Positions 21,805 through 31,235 of a DNA stretch of 64,000 nt are shown piece after piece; position 1 is the first letter of the stretch; every line of letters starts with the position of its first letter. This DNA comes from Skeletonema tropicum (lineage: Eukaryota; Bacillariophyta; Thalassiosirophyceae; Thalassiosirales; Thalassiosiraceae). The stretch spans positions 2,108,001 to 2,172,000 of the forward strand of contig CM074142.1 of NCBI GenBank assembly GCA_037178625.1. The letters run 5' to 3'. The position numbers were made by a program, and so were the translations under genes. The notes below the pieces were generated by a model. The model was not told where the DNA came from. It did not search any database and saw only the letters and a list, made by a program, of their open reading frames with translations.

Positions 21805-23110
21805 CTAAGTCTCCCCGGAAACCTTCTCATCAATTATCGTGCACTGATTTGGGTAATATATCAAGTCGTTGAGAAGTCGAATCCTCTTGTAGAAAGGTAA
21901 TATCTTCTTGAGTGTGTCCGAGTAATTGGCTCCAGGATGTACTACCGACATTGTAAAATCCCTGTTGCGGTATACTCCTATCAGTGTCTGACTGAGTTTT
22001 GTAGCGGATGTTGGAGTATTCGTAGCCTTCACCATACTGTCATTGTCACAAAAGAAATCAGGTGCTCAGTCAATTGGTACAGCGAACATCTTTAGTTTGA
22101 TCTTCAGTGCAACTGTCAAACCTCTCGCGAAGCGCATCGCTACCATTTCCGTCGCGGCTCCAAAATTTTGCAGATTCAGCCGTACTCTGCTTCTTGTTTA
22201 TTGAACGATAAGATTCTGATCCTCGCCTTCTCCCCCAACGGAACTGGTATTTCCGCTGGGTCTTCCTCAATTATCTCTAATATCCCTTCCAATCTGTGCT
22301 ATGCTTTGGGGCTTCTTCGACATGCACTGTAGACATAGCAAGTCTCCTATCTGGATACCTATCCAGGTAACACAATTCCATAAACAGCTTTCGAGGTGTC
22401 CAAGACGAAGTGCGGTCATGTATTGTAGCACGATGGCGACATCAATCTGGATATAATTGCGTCCAAATCCAATCGATCGAAACATTCCCATGATCTGTTG
22501 ATATCTAGTTGAACACTGTTTTAACTTCTCCCCGTTGGCCGCTGGGTGCATTCAGCCCAATATTCCGACGGGTATTAATATTTGGTTGGATTCCCTGCAC
22601 CGAATCTGGTAACATGTTTCGATCGTGCTTGTGGTCAAAATGGTCTCTACATACCGGCTGGGTCAATCTTTCCTAGCCTCAACGGTCTCCCCGTAAACAC
22701 CTTCCGCTGTACATCTTTGCATGTAACTTCTCAGATGCATCGGGGTTTTGTATTCCCGAGTGTCGCGAGGTGCTTTGACGACATCGTAAAAACGGTCTTA
22801 TTGCTACAAGCCAATTGATCGTCGTACACATGAGTTGCTGGTATCTTTACCTCTCTCACCGCTTTAGTTCGGTCTTAGCTCTAACCTTCTGGATAAGGTA
22901 GCCTGGCTATCTTCCTGTGTCAACTTGATTGATTGAGTTCTCTCTCCTCCTTCTCATGCATCGTGTTGTCTCAGAGGTTCTTCATAAGTTTGCCATGTCC
23001 TTCTTCCTGCCCGAGGTCGTTTAGTATTCTCTCAGAGCTTAATCATCACCTCGTTCGGGCTTAGGATGTCATCTACATCGATAGATACTATCTCATAATG
23101 TATGATGGAT
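21805..23110 (-). mobile_element. Decayed Ty1/copia retrotransposon, reverse transcriptase and RNase H remnants
   Basis: Read on the minus strand, an interrupted frame at about 23050-23105 gives IVSIDVDDILSPNE, a degenerate form of the copia YVDDxL active-site motif. Further along (22267-22551) comes RYQQIMGMFRSIGFGRN followed by an LGHLES phrase, matching the end of the copia RT region. Last (21805-22035) comes HPGANYSDTLKKILPFYKR, like the ADxxTK motif that closes copia polyproteins. The pieces are in the expected order but in several frames with stops. LTRs were not recognised. It is nested inside the 15.4-kb element. Confidence 0.55.
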
Positions 23111-23326
23111 TGTGTCCCTAATCATCTCGTGTCTTGGGAGTGACTCTTCCTCCTGTATACATCTTGGACAAGCATAGTTCTGTATATTGTAAGTCAAGTT
23201 GCGCATAGTGACAAATCTTCACCTCGTTCCCTTCGTCTTCACTATCTCAGGTGATTCTAGCTTCGAACCATATTTTCACTTGAATTCAAGCATGCGTTGC
23301 CCATACGAATATTCGTGTTCGGTACT
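23111..23326. other. Unassigned stretch, perhaps more copia relic
   Basis: No intact frame was seen. On the minus strand it would precede the RT motif of the copia remnant, but nothing recognisable could be read. Confidence 0.3.
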
Positions 23327-23943
23327 ACTACATCGCTCATACCACTTTTCATCGAGGTTTGTTTCATAGGAGGCGTCTAGATCTGATCTTAAAAGAAGGT
23401 CTACAGATCTAGCAGGGAGAAAGACTGCCGCATCTCTTAGAACATCGCTGCTGTTCGGCTTGTTTGCTGCACAATTGCGCTTCTACACGCAGAGGGACAT
23501 CACAGAGAAGCTCTCAGTCGATATTGGACTTATTGGTGTGTGTACTACATCGCTCATACCACTTTTCATCGAGGCCTATTTCATAGAACAAGGCGTCTAG
23601 AGTTACAGATCTAGCAGGGAGAAAGACTGCCGCATCACTTAGTACATCGCTGCTGTTCGGCTTGTTTGCTGCACAATTGCGCTTCTACACGCAGAGGGAC
23701 ATCACAGAGAAGCTCTCAGTCGATATTGAACTTATTGGTGTGTGTACTACATCGCTCATACCACTTTTCATCGAGGTTTGTTTCATAGGAGGCGTCTAGA
23801 TCTGATCTTAAAAGAAGGTCTACAGATCTAGCAGGGAGAAAGACTGCCGCATCTCTTAGTACATCGCTGCTGTTCGGCTTGTTTGCTGCACAATTGCGCT
23901 TCTACACGCAGAGGGACATCACAGAGAAGCTCTCAGTCGATAT
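23327..23943 (+). repeat. Three tandem repeats of about 200-217 bp upstream of the OTU gene
   Basis: Units start at 23327, 23544 and 23746, each with ACTACATCGCTCATACCACT. They differ mainly by a short deletion around GATCTGATCTTAAAAG in the middle unit and a few substitutions. The last unit ends 30 bp before the ATG at 23973, so the array probably forms the promoter and leader of the OTU gene. Confidence 0.8.
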
Positions 23944-23972
23944 TGCTGGTCATCTAGATACTTCTTGATAAA

Positions 23973-25034
23973 ATGGCCGAAGAGGCTGAGGCTGAGGCAC
24001 CTGATCCTTTCATCAACTTGGTCAGAGGTGATGATGTAGATTTTCTGGTTAGATTCATGGTTAGTGCTGAAAGATCTAGAGTCATGCTCCAGGTTCTAGA
24101 GTTTAGAACTGAGTTCAGAAATGAGGTCATAAATGGTGGTCCTCTTGATCATGGTGATGGAAGAGTCATGATTTACAATCTTAACTCTGATGATGAATCA
24201 GACGAGGACGTTGCGTTGCTGAGGCCTAATGTTAGACAACATTTAACAGATCTGTTTGCTGTTGAGCATGGTCTTAATGATGTTGATACCGTGGAAGATG
24301 TTGGTGTGATTATCAATGTTGCAGGTGATGGTCATTGTCTTCATCGTGCTTTTATGGCTGGTCTTTATGATTATGCAGTCGAGCCCTTGTATTTGTTCGG
24401 TCAAGGTTTTGGTGATGATGGTGCAAGTGCTAGATTAGCACACTTTGAGAATTTGAGTAACAACTTTATGAGCTCTTGGAGGGAAAGAATACGTCGACAC
24501 TTGGAAGCTAATCAGAGTCTATTTGTTTCGTCCAATCATAAGATTAGAGACGTAACTTTCTCTGACCACGACAGATGCACTTGGATTGAAACTGACCGTA
24601 GGACATCGAACGTCAAAGCAGAGTTCTTGGACAGGATTTGGAATGCAAATACAGACTTTAACAGGCCTGTGGGACCCAATTTTTGGAATGGGAATGCAGT
24701 CATTCTTGTCTTGTGTCATTTCTGGAGGCAAACTGTTGTCCACTACTCATCACCTCCAAATGGAGGTAGACATTGCTTCATTGCATATTGGAGCAATAAT
24801 ATCTGCAAGCTTCGAGTCCACGTTTTTGGTGCAAGATGGGTGACCCCTCCTGAAGGTGCAATTTGTTTGCACCATGATGGAAGTCATTACAGGTATATTA
24901 GTACCATTAGGAGGGACCCATCTCTACAATCTCTGTATGATACGATTCAGACAAATTATAAGAAGGGAACAGTTCTTACCTTGCCTTACAGTGAGATTAG
25001 GGAATTTGCTGGGACCAAAATCGTTCTTTGGTGA
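23973..25034 (+). CDS. OTU-like cysteine protease, N-terminal 353 residues to an in-frame TGA
   Basis: The start ATG at 23973 is followed by an acidic leader. Residues 111-127 hold the OTU signature with GDGHCLHRAF: likely catalytic Asp119 and nucleophile Cys122. The matching His is in HHDGSHYRYI (His305), the usual place at the end of the fold. OTU enzymes cleave ubiquitin chains; several eukaryotic transposons also carry OTU domains. The frame stops at TGA 25032-25034 inside the first of two 156-bp tandem repeats, where the second repeat has TGG. Without that stop the same frame would run to 26255. The protease domain itself looks complete. Confidence 0.65.
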   Translation: MAEEAEAEAPDPFINLVRGDDVDFLVRFMVSAERSRVMLQVLEFRTEFRNEVINGGPLDHGDGRVMIYNLNSDDESDEDVALLRPNVRQHLTDLFAVEHGLNDVDTVEDVGVIINVAGDGHCLHRAFMAGLYDYAVEPLYLFGQGFGDDGASARLAHFENLSNNFMSSWRERIRRHLEANQSLFVSSNHKIRDVTFSDHDRCTWIETDRRTSNVKAEFLDRIWNANTDFNRPVGPNFWNGNAVILVLCHFWRQTVVHYSSPPNGGRHCFIAYWSNNICKLRVHVFGARWVTPPEGAICLHHDGSHYRYISTIRRDPSLQSLYDTIQTNYKKGTVLTLPYSEIREFAGTKIVLW

Positions 25035-25304
25035 CGCCGGAAGCAATTTGAAGCTCGATGCAAAGATCGATGTGCATGTGCTACCTCTGTTCCTTCGAAG
25101 GCTGTAGCTGCAGCTGCAAGTCAATCAGTGCATGATCACACTGAATATGAGATTAGGGAACTTTCCGGGACCAAAATCGTTCTTTGGTGGCGCCGGAAGC
25201 AGTTTGAAGCTCGATGCAAAGATCGATGTGCATGTGCTACCTCTGTTCCTTCGATGGCTGTAGCTGCAGCTGCAAGTCAATCAGTGCATGATCACACTGA
25301 ATAT
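24993..25304 (+). repeat. Two 156-bp in-frame tandem repeats in the OTU gene
   Basis: Units at 24993-25148 and 25149-25304 begin GAGATTAGGGAA and differ at a few bases. One difference is the TGA (unit 1) versus TGG (unit 2) codon. 156 bp is 52 codons, so the duplication keeps phase. Confidence 0.85.
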
Positions 25305-26255
25305 GACGATGATATACCTTTTTATGCTCGGCCTGATGAACAATCTCTTGAACTTGATGGAGGGATCCCTAGTTCTTATGAAGAAAATCTTTTGGGAACA
25401 TTCGACCCGCTTCCGGACTGTAACACATCATCTGAAAGGGAAGAGTTGATTGGCAATGCTGGCCTTGGCTTTGGGCTTGTGCACGAAATGAGTACGCTTC
25501 ATCAGGATCGTGATTTGCTTTATTCATTCTTGCGATCAAATGCATGGTGTATCAAAGGAACAGTTGATGAATTTTTTAGTTGGCTACTGGGTGAAGACAT
25601 TGATTCAATGGATTCATTAAAGCTGGCTGTTTCGGAGAATGTTGGTTATTTGAAAGAAATGATGCAAGGAAATGGAAGCTGTGGATTGAAGAAGTTCACA
25701 ATCAAACCTTTTGTGACTGCTATCAACAACTATGACGTGAAACAACCATCTGCAATTGCTGAAGATTCAAATGGTCTCGTACACTTGCCACAGCTGAAGC
25801 CTCCGCCAGAGTCACTGCTCAAGCCTCCGCCTGAATCACTACTGAAGCCTCCGCCGGAATCACTGCTCAAGCCTCCGCCTGAGTCAAAGCGCAAGCCTCC
25901 TCCGGAATCACTGCTCAAGCCTCCGCCTGAGTCAAAGCGCAAGCCTCCGTCCGAATCACAGCTGAAGACTACTCATGGAACACTGCTCAAGCTCAAGCCT
26001 CCGCTGGAATCACTGCTAAAGTCGCTTCCTGAATCACGCCAGAAGCCTCCACCCGAATCACAGCAAAAGCCTGCTTCAACTCCCATGTCCAAGAAGATAT
26101 TTTGTACAACTAATTTGAACCGATGTCTTCGACGAACGAAGATAGATAGCATATGGACGCTACCTAGCTACTTTGGATCCTCCCGATGGAAAAGATATGC
26201 CTTGTACGCTGGCCCACGCCCACGAAACGCCAACAAAAATAAAAAGTGCTGGTAA
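25035..26255 (+). pseudogene. C-terminal extension of the OTU gene beyond the TGA; KPPPES repeat region
   Basis: This lies in the same phase as 23973-25034, so it is most simply the second part of that gene. It has a repeat of the REL/GTKIVLWW segment, then a globular region (about 25,305-25,790) with DEFFSWLLGEDIDS, which could bind something but is not recognised. About ten imperfect six- to eight-residue units of the form (L/R)KPPPESL follow, then a basic tail. An independent start at ATG 25128 region is possible, but nothing supports it. The end of the coding region overlaps a direct repeat found again at 26707. Confidence 0.5.
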
Positions 26256-26873
26256 GAGCGGGTAATAAAAGTTCAATAGATATTCAGTAAGACTGTTTGA
26301 TGACCGCTTCATTCTCTGGCTCAATGCCCTCTCTTGCCACACTAGCGGCTTTTCATCTTCTCTCTCTCTCATCTCCGTTGCTAAACTAACAGATCTAGGG
26401 TGTATCATACCTGCAGGCTTTTCTACTCACTTTCTCTTAATATCATACTATACTCTATTACTTACTAGAAGCTCCATTGTCGTGCATGTCAGAATTGTCG
26501 TACACTTGTCATTATAAACTTAATTGTCATGGTCATGGACTTACTTGTCATGGACTTGTTGGTGGTGCAGTGTATTTAGTAGAGGACTGGGTTCGATCTG
26601 GTATACGACAATGACGGAAAAGTTGCATGAACTGATTGGGATAAAGACCAAAGAAGTTGTAGCAATCATGTCGGCTGATTTCATCAATTCTGCGGTTTCG
26701 TTCGGATTGGAACCGATGTCTTTGACGAACAAAGATAGATAGCATATGGACGCTACCTAGCTACTTTGGATCCTCCCGATGGAAAAGATATGCCTTGTAC
26801 GCTGGCCCACGCCCAAGAAACGCCAACAAAAATAAAAAGTGCTGGTAAGAGCGGGTAATAAAAGTTGTCCAGG
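26108..26873 (+). repeat. Direct repeat of about 166 bp with a 432-bp spacer at the right end of the 15.4-kb element
   Basis: 26108-26274 and 26707-26873 are nearly the same, from the ACGCTACCTAGCTAC phrase through AATAAAAAGTGCTGG and AATAAAAGTT. The first copy includes the end of the OTU gene. The spacer has no supported gene. The repeat adds extra copies of the subterminal motif. Confidence 0.7.
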
Positions 26874-27004
26874 TACATAAATTACTAGTGTCTCCAAAAG
26901 CTGTCAGAACGAGATGATTCTTTAAATATATTACTTGCTGGGATAGTAATAAAAGTTGCCGGAATAAAAAATTCTAGATTAAAAAGTGCTAACTAGTAAC
27001 CTAT
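26874..27004 (-). repeat. Right subterminal repeats and TIR of the 15.4-kb element
   Basis: In reverse complement it starts ATAGGTTACTAGTTAGCA and continues with CTTTTTAAT, TTTTTTATTCC and AACTTTTATTAC motifs, mirroring 11586-11830. It is directly followed by GAAGAGCGCC. Confidence 0.65.
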
Positions 27005-27154
27005 GAAGAGCGCCTTGGATGGATTAGCTAGAAAACTGGCTGCGTGTGCCAATATTCCACTAGGCAGATCGGTGAGGCGTCTAATCTCCTGATGAGCACT
27101 ATCAGCAGCGGTTATCCGCCTGCGTTTGATATCGGTAGGTTCATCTTCTGTCAT
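27005..27154 (-). pseudogene. F-box-like/zinc-knuckle member 2, N-terminal 50 codons
   Basis: From ATG at 27154 the frame reads MTEDEPTDIKRRRI and then DLPSGILAHAASFLANPSKALF, stopping at the edge of the 15.4-kb element. The missing remainder begins with the same GAAGAGCGCC at 11576-11585. The two parts therefore belong to one gene. Confidence 0.8.
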
Positions 27155-27184
27155 GTTGAATCGATGTGAGAGAAAGAGTTTTGG

Positions 27185-28305
27185 CGAAGATACAGATCCT
27201 GCTTCCATCCGCGTTCGTCCAAGTAGATTGGGTCAACGTGAACAAGGCATTACACGAGGTCCCGCGGCTTTTCCAACTATGACTATGGGCATGCAAGCAA
27301 GTTCACGACATAGCCGGCACCAACTTGCGGTTACACAGATGTGATCCTAATCACTCTCCTTTGTGTCCTTCTTGTCTGGATGCACAGGAGTCATGCGCTC
27401 ACGTCTTAATGTGTGAAGAAGAGGATAGGGTAAAATGTTTTCAGATGTCAGCGGATAATTTACAGTCCTGGTTACAAGCGGTGGGGACATGTGAAGTGCT
27501 GGAAAAGTATATCATGAGTTTCGTGAGGGCTCGGAATGGCAAAAGCTTTATGGACTGCATTGCTAGCGATCATGACCCGATACTGCGGAAGTTGGCACGT
27601 TCACAAGATAAGATTGGATGGCGGCGGTTTATGGAAGGAATGATATCCAAGGAGTTCTGTACGATTCAAGAGACACATCGTCGTCTGGAGGGCAGCTATC
27701 TTTCGGGCGCAAAATGGGCACAGAGCTTCTCAATCAAGCTGATGGAGATGACCCATGGACAGTGGCTGGTGAGGAACTTCTTGATTCATGATAAAATTTC
27801 GGGTATGCTTGCGTTAGAGAGGAAGGAGGAGCTACAAATAGCTATAGAGGAGCAGCAAGAGATGGGCTTAGAAGGGCTTGGAGAGGAGGATAAATATTTG
27901 ATGGAAATCAATCTCGATGATCTCGAAACAACTTCTGGTGAACATCAGGCTTATTGGCTGCTTTCAGTAAAAGCGGCACGTGAAGCCTTCTTGATACGTC
28001 GCCAGCGGGCTCAGGCAGCACTTCGACGCGGTCAAAACAACCACGGATAGAGATGGGTATATGCTTATACTCTCGTGCAAATACTTGTATTTGTATATCT
28101 CGCCTGTATACAGGCTTATTGACATACACGTCAATATATCCCGGGCTTTTAAACGAGCTGTGGTAGGAGAGACAACCCTCTCCCGTGGTTCCGACTGCGA
28201 CGCTGTTTGGTTCTGCCCTCGGCGTATGAAGACTCCAATTGTTGGTTCAATGATGTCTAGGTAGCGATAATGCAACATTTACCTAATTTCCTAAGTGATA
28301 TGATA
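27185..28305 (+). mobile_element. 5'-truncated non-LTR (LINE) retrotransposon with 18-bp target duplication
   Basis: TGAGAGAAAGAGTTTTGG is present at both sides (27167-27184 and 28306-28323). Variable-length duplications of this size and loss of the 5' part are typical of target-primed reverse transcription. Only the last part of the second reading frame and the 3' UTR remain. The target was the upstream region of family member 2. Confidence 0.75.
27325..28050 (+). CDS. C-terminal fragment of a LINE polyprotein (zinc knuckle)
   Basis: The 241-residue frame starts close to a CPSCLDAQESCAHVLMC motif, the Cys/His knuckle found near the C-terminus of many LINE reverse transcriptases. A long helical region rich in Trp, Glu and Arg follows, with a final R-Q-R-A-Q-A-A-L-R-R. 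No RT or endonuclease domain is present because of the 5' truncation, so it is not expected to work. A similar layout is found at 35341-36968. Confidence 0.6.
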   Translation: MRLHRCDPNHSPLCPSCLDAQESCAHVLMCEEEDRVKCFQMSADNLQSWLQAVGTCEVLEKYIMSFVRARNGKSFMDCIASDHDPILRKLARSQDKIGWRRFMEGMISKEFCTIQETHRRLEGSYLSGAKWAQSFSIKLMEMTHGQWLVRNFLIHDKISGMLALERKEELQIAIEEQQEMGLEGLGEEDKYLMEINLDDLETTSGEHQAYWLLSVKAAREAFLIRRQRAQAALRRGQNNHG

Positions 28306-28323
28306 TGAGAGAAAGAGTTTTGG

Positions 28324-28716
28324 TTCGAATTTGTGTCTCTCCTGTGTCGGGAGTTTGTCAGTATTGTTACTGTCAGTAAAACGGTCCACTATAATTTAAA
28401 CAATGCGGATGACAGTGGCAACTGGCAACTCTTTGACGGAGATGACAAACGGTAGGTTCATCTTCTGTCATGCTACATGGTTGAATCGATGAAGTAGAAA
28501 GAGGCAGTTTTTGTTCGATAATTTGTGTCTCTCCTGTGTCGGGAGTTTGTCAGTATTGTTACTGTCAGTAAAACGGGCCACTAATTTAAACAATGCGGAT
28601 GACAGTGGCAACTGGCAACTCTTTGACGGAGATGATAATTTGGGAAGAGGTTGGACAAAGAGGAAAGCAACAATAAGTTCTTCTCTAAAGCTGTCGTCTT
28701 AACAATCGTTGGCTTG
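28324..28716. repeat. Duplicated leader region of the F-box-like family
   Basis: 28337-28440 and 28520-28620 are close copies (CTCCTGTGTCGGGAGTTTGTC, then the ACAGTGGCAACTGGCAACTC phrase), and part also occurs at 10343-10400. A small piece at 28449-28475 (AGGTTCATCTTCTGTCATG) duplicates the start-codon region of member 2. These are traces of unequal exchange between family members. Confidence 0.6.
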
Positions 28717-29969
28717 TCAATTTAAGTTCCTTGATTTCAGCTCTTTGATCTCACGCTTCAGCTCTTCCAATTCAACCTTCAACTGTTCATTTTCTTCTTG
28801 CAATTGCTTACGTTCTAAACTCTCACTCACAAGTAAAGGATCGATTCGTTTGATGCAATCTGTGCACTCCTGTCGTCCCTCTTTAAATTTTTGGAACCGA
28901 CAAGGTTTGCACCAATTGTCTTGGCACCGTTCGCATGTGTAAATATCGACTTCACGAGCATTATGACATCCATGGCAATAGCATTTATGGCAATGCTCAC
29001 ATCTAAAGATGTCATCATCTTGTTGAGCGCAATCGAAGCAGAAATTTCTATTGCACTGATAACATTCAAGTTCGAAGCAATCACCACAGTGAAAGTTCCC
29101 ACAAGATTCGCAGATACTTATCTTTGTACAGTATATGCAGTAGTCTCTCTCACAAGTGCCGCAGTTGTATAGCATAGAGTTTCCCGATCCATCAATATAG
29201 CAGCAATAGCAGTAGTGTTTCATACAACCATAACAGGTGTTTTTATGCATTCCATAGTTCATATCGCGTGTTTCACTTCCAATCCATTGATCTTCAGAGG
29301 GGAGTGATTTATTGCATTCCAAGCATTCGATCGCCTCCCGATTCATCCACATTTGATTGTATCTTAAAATGAAGGCATGGAACTCAGGGTCGGCAGATCC
29401 CCGCACAAATGGTTCATCCCTCCAGAAATATGGAAATTCGATGTATTTTAACAAACAGCCCTCACTTGCGTGCAAATACTGTCGAGAATTGGCAGCACAT
29501 GATCACATGATAGTCGTGACTGTCGTTGATACCTAGGATTTTCATGCTCCCCGACAAGACTGAGATCAATTTGTTTCATGATTGTCGATCCACGCAGCGG
29601 CTCCAATCCTGCGCCGGTGATTTTTGTACAATTGGCTAACTTCAATCTTTTCACATTATTAACGGCATCAACACACAGCAGCATCTTCTCGATATCATCG
29701 TCAGTGATCTTCGCTGCCAAGTACCTTTCAATCTCTCCAAAATCGAGAGTGTCCAATTGATTGCCAACGATAGACGAGCTCCTCTCAGATGTGACACCTG
29801 AGTTTTCATCCAATGCGACGGCGAAGAGCGCCTTTGATGGAGCGGCTAGAAAACTAGCTGCGTGTGCTAATATTCCACTAGGTAGATCGGTGAGGCATCT
29901 AATTTCTTGGGAAGAGGCGCCAGCAGCGGTTATCCGTCTGCGTTTGATATCGGGAGGGGCTTCCGTCAT
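28717..29969 (-). pseudogene. F-box-like/zinc-knuckle family member 3, single frameshift
   Basis: From ATG at 29969 (MTEAPPDIKRRRI) the F-box-like segment, the LRR-like unit (LKLANCTKITGAGLEPL) and the LPILDSI motif are intact. At about 29470 the frame is lost by one base and resumes as HASEGCLLKYIEF. After that it runs cleanly through some 14 Cys pairs to a coiled coil (EENEQLKVELEELKREIKELK) and stop at 28717. A single missing base would make it full length at about 417 residues, so a sequencing error or very recent mutation is possible. The same ILDSI/EGCLLKY joint is intact at 59,570 kb-region member 7. Confidence 0.7.
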
Positions 29970-30303
29970 GGTTGTTTTATTGTAGGAGTATCACTCAATA
30001 CTCTTTCATAAGACATACAACGAACATCACAACTACAAATATAATATCATGTCATTATTTCCACTTCCGTCCCGCCATAAAAATTCCGCCAAAGCGAAGT
30101 CGCCACTTCATTCGCACCTCACTTTTCTGACGATGTTGAGCTATTTCTAGCACACATCATTTTCGTTACATTACAGTTACCATAGAAGATAGTGCCGCTG
30201 CACTTCTCTGTGTGGATGCGTACCATTGCTATATAGGCTTGGATAGTTGGCGGTGCAAAACTCGTGGTTCTCAGCTCTTTCTTCTCTTGCTCCCTTTCTG
30301 ACG
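29970..30303. other. Divergent promoter region between member 3 and the RCC1-like gene
   Basis: Genes point away from each other on both sides, so this 0.33 kb should contain both promoters. No element could be named with confidence. Confidence 0.4.
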
Positions 30304-31137
30304 ATGACGCTTCCTCACTTCATCCTAGCTTCCCAATCAGCAGAGGCAGGCCACACCATCAAAATCAGCTCCGACGGAATACCATTCAGCTACTGCCACA
30401 GCACCAAAACCTGCAGCAACGAGCTAGGTGAGCTCGGTCGAACAAACAGTGATCCATACAAGCTCCTTCCCATCACACTCAATCAAGATGGATCGACCAA
30501 TATTCGAGCATCACACGCCTACACCGGCGGATTCCCCTCCTCGGGTCACTCAGCTCTCATTGATACGCAAGGATATCTCTACCTCTGTGGATGTGATCGA
30601 TGGCAGCAATTGGGTCTGGGGTCAGCCAATGGGGGGTCATCGGGATATACCTGGAAGGGAGGTCGATTATGGCAGACACAGTTTCAAAAAGCGGACCATG
30701 TGATTGAATTGTTGCAACAGCTTGATCCAAATCTTGGATTGATGAAACAGAGTCAAAGTAAATTAAGCGATGGTAACAACAACAACAACAACAGCGACAA
30801 CTCACGACGATGGATTAGAGATGTAGCATTGGGAGGAGATCACACAGTCATACTATCCGCCAACAAAAAAGATGTCATCACCTGTGGAAAAGGGGGAGAA
30901 GGACAACTTGGTCTAACTTCGAAACCTTGGGTTTCCTCCCCTTCCAAATCAAAAGCATTATCGTCCTCTAGTCCAGATATTGCAGCAGTGTGTGCATTTC
31001 GACATTGTTCAATGACCTTGGGTGATGATGGAGAGATGAAGAGTAGTGTTGGGAAGTGTTTGAAGATACGAAAGGCTTTGGAGCTTTGTCAGAAGCGTGC
31101 AGCTGAGAGTGGGTTGATTGGTAGTAACAATAATTAA
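30304..31137 (+). CDS. RCC1-like beta-propeller repeat protein
   Basis: The 277-residue frame is taken from the ATG at 30304 (MTLPHFILASQSAEAG), because upstream codons are only non-ATG starts. Two regulator-of-chromosome-condensation-type repeats are visible: GHSALIDTQGYLYLCGCDRWQQLGLG at about residues 80-105, given here only by its landmarks GHSAL and LCGCDRWQQLGLG, and GGDHTVIL...CGKGGEGQLGL at about 178-205. A third weaker one (FRHCSMTLGDDG) lies near 236. Full RCC1 propellers have seven blades, so this is a short member or one with lost introns. RCC1-type domains serve as protein-interaction or GTPase-exchange modules; the partner is unknown. Asn runs interrupt the middle. Confidence 0.65.
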   Translation: MTLPHFILASQSAEAGHTIKISSDGIPFSYCHSTKTCSNELGELGRTNSDPYKLLPITLNQDGSTNIRASHAYTGGFPSSGHSALIDTQGYLYLCGCDRWQQLGLGSANGGSSGYTWKGGRLWQTQFQKADHVIELLQQLDPNLGLMKQSQSKLSDGNNNNNNSDNSRRWIRDVALGGDHTVILSANKKDVITCGKGGEGQLGLTSKPWVSSPSKSKALSSSSPDIAAVCAFRHCSMTLGDDGEMKSSVGKCLKIRKALELCQKRAAESGLIGSNNN

Positions 31138-31235
31138 CAGCGGTTGTAATAGCGAAGTTTATAAGCAAGTGTGCTAATCTATGGACGGTGATAGCAATTT
31201 CATTACATATAACTTCGTCTTTGCAATAATCAATC

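Larger units (their letters stand above)
11586..27004. mobile_element. 15.4-kb DNA transposon-like insertion with TIRs, subterminal repeats and 10-bp target duplication
   Basis: The left flank ends GAAGAGCGCC (11576-11585) and the right flank begins with the same 10 bp (27005-27014). Joined, the flanks restore the F-box-like coding sequence as seen in paralogs. The ends are inverted: ACCGTTTACTAGATAGCA at the left and, in reverse complement, ATAGGTTACTAGTTAGCA at the right. Both are followed by clusters of the motif GCA(C/T)CTTTTTAT. A 9-11-bp duplication is known for Mutator-like elements, but no Mutator transposase was seen inside, so class and autonomy are open. Cargo: a copied host block with the 191-aa gene, a nested TIR element, a copia relic and an OTU-protease gene. 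It could be one large element, or a smaller one enlarged by nested insertions and a duplication. Confidence 0.7.

Noticed and set aside
23327..23943. CRISPR-like array
   Set aside because: The units are 200 bp direct repeats without spacers, in a eukaryotic context.
25032..25034. UGA recoding (selenocysteine or readthrough) in the OTU gene
   Set aside because: The neighbouring repeat has TGG (Trp) at this place, so a point mutation is simpler; no recoding structure was seen.
25730..25942. Gly/Ser-rich frame on the minus strand opposite the KPPPES repeats
   Set aside because: It is the antisense shadow of the repeat.
11586..27004. Virus-like or Maverick/Polinton-type giant element
   Set aside because: No polymerase B, integrase, packaging ATPase or capsid gene was seen, and duplications of Mavericks are 5-6 bp, not 10.
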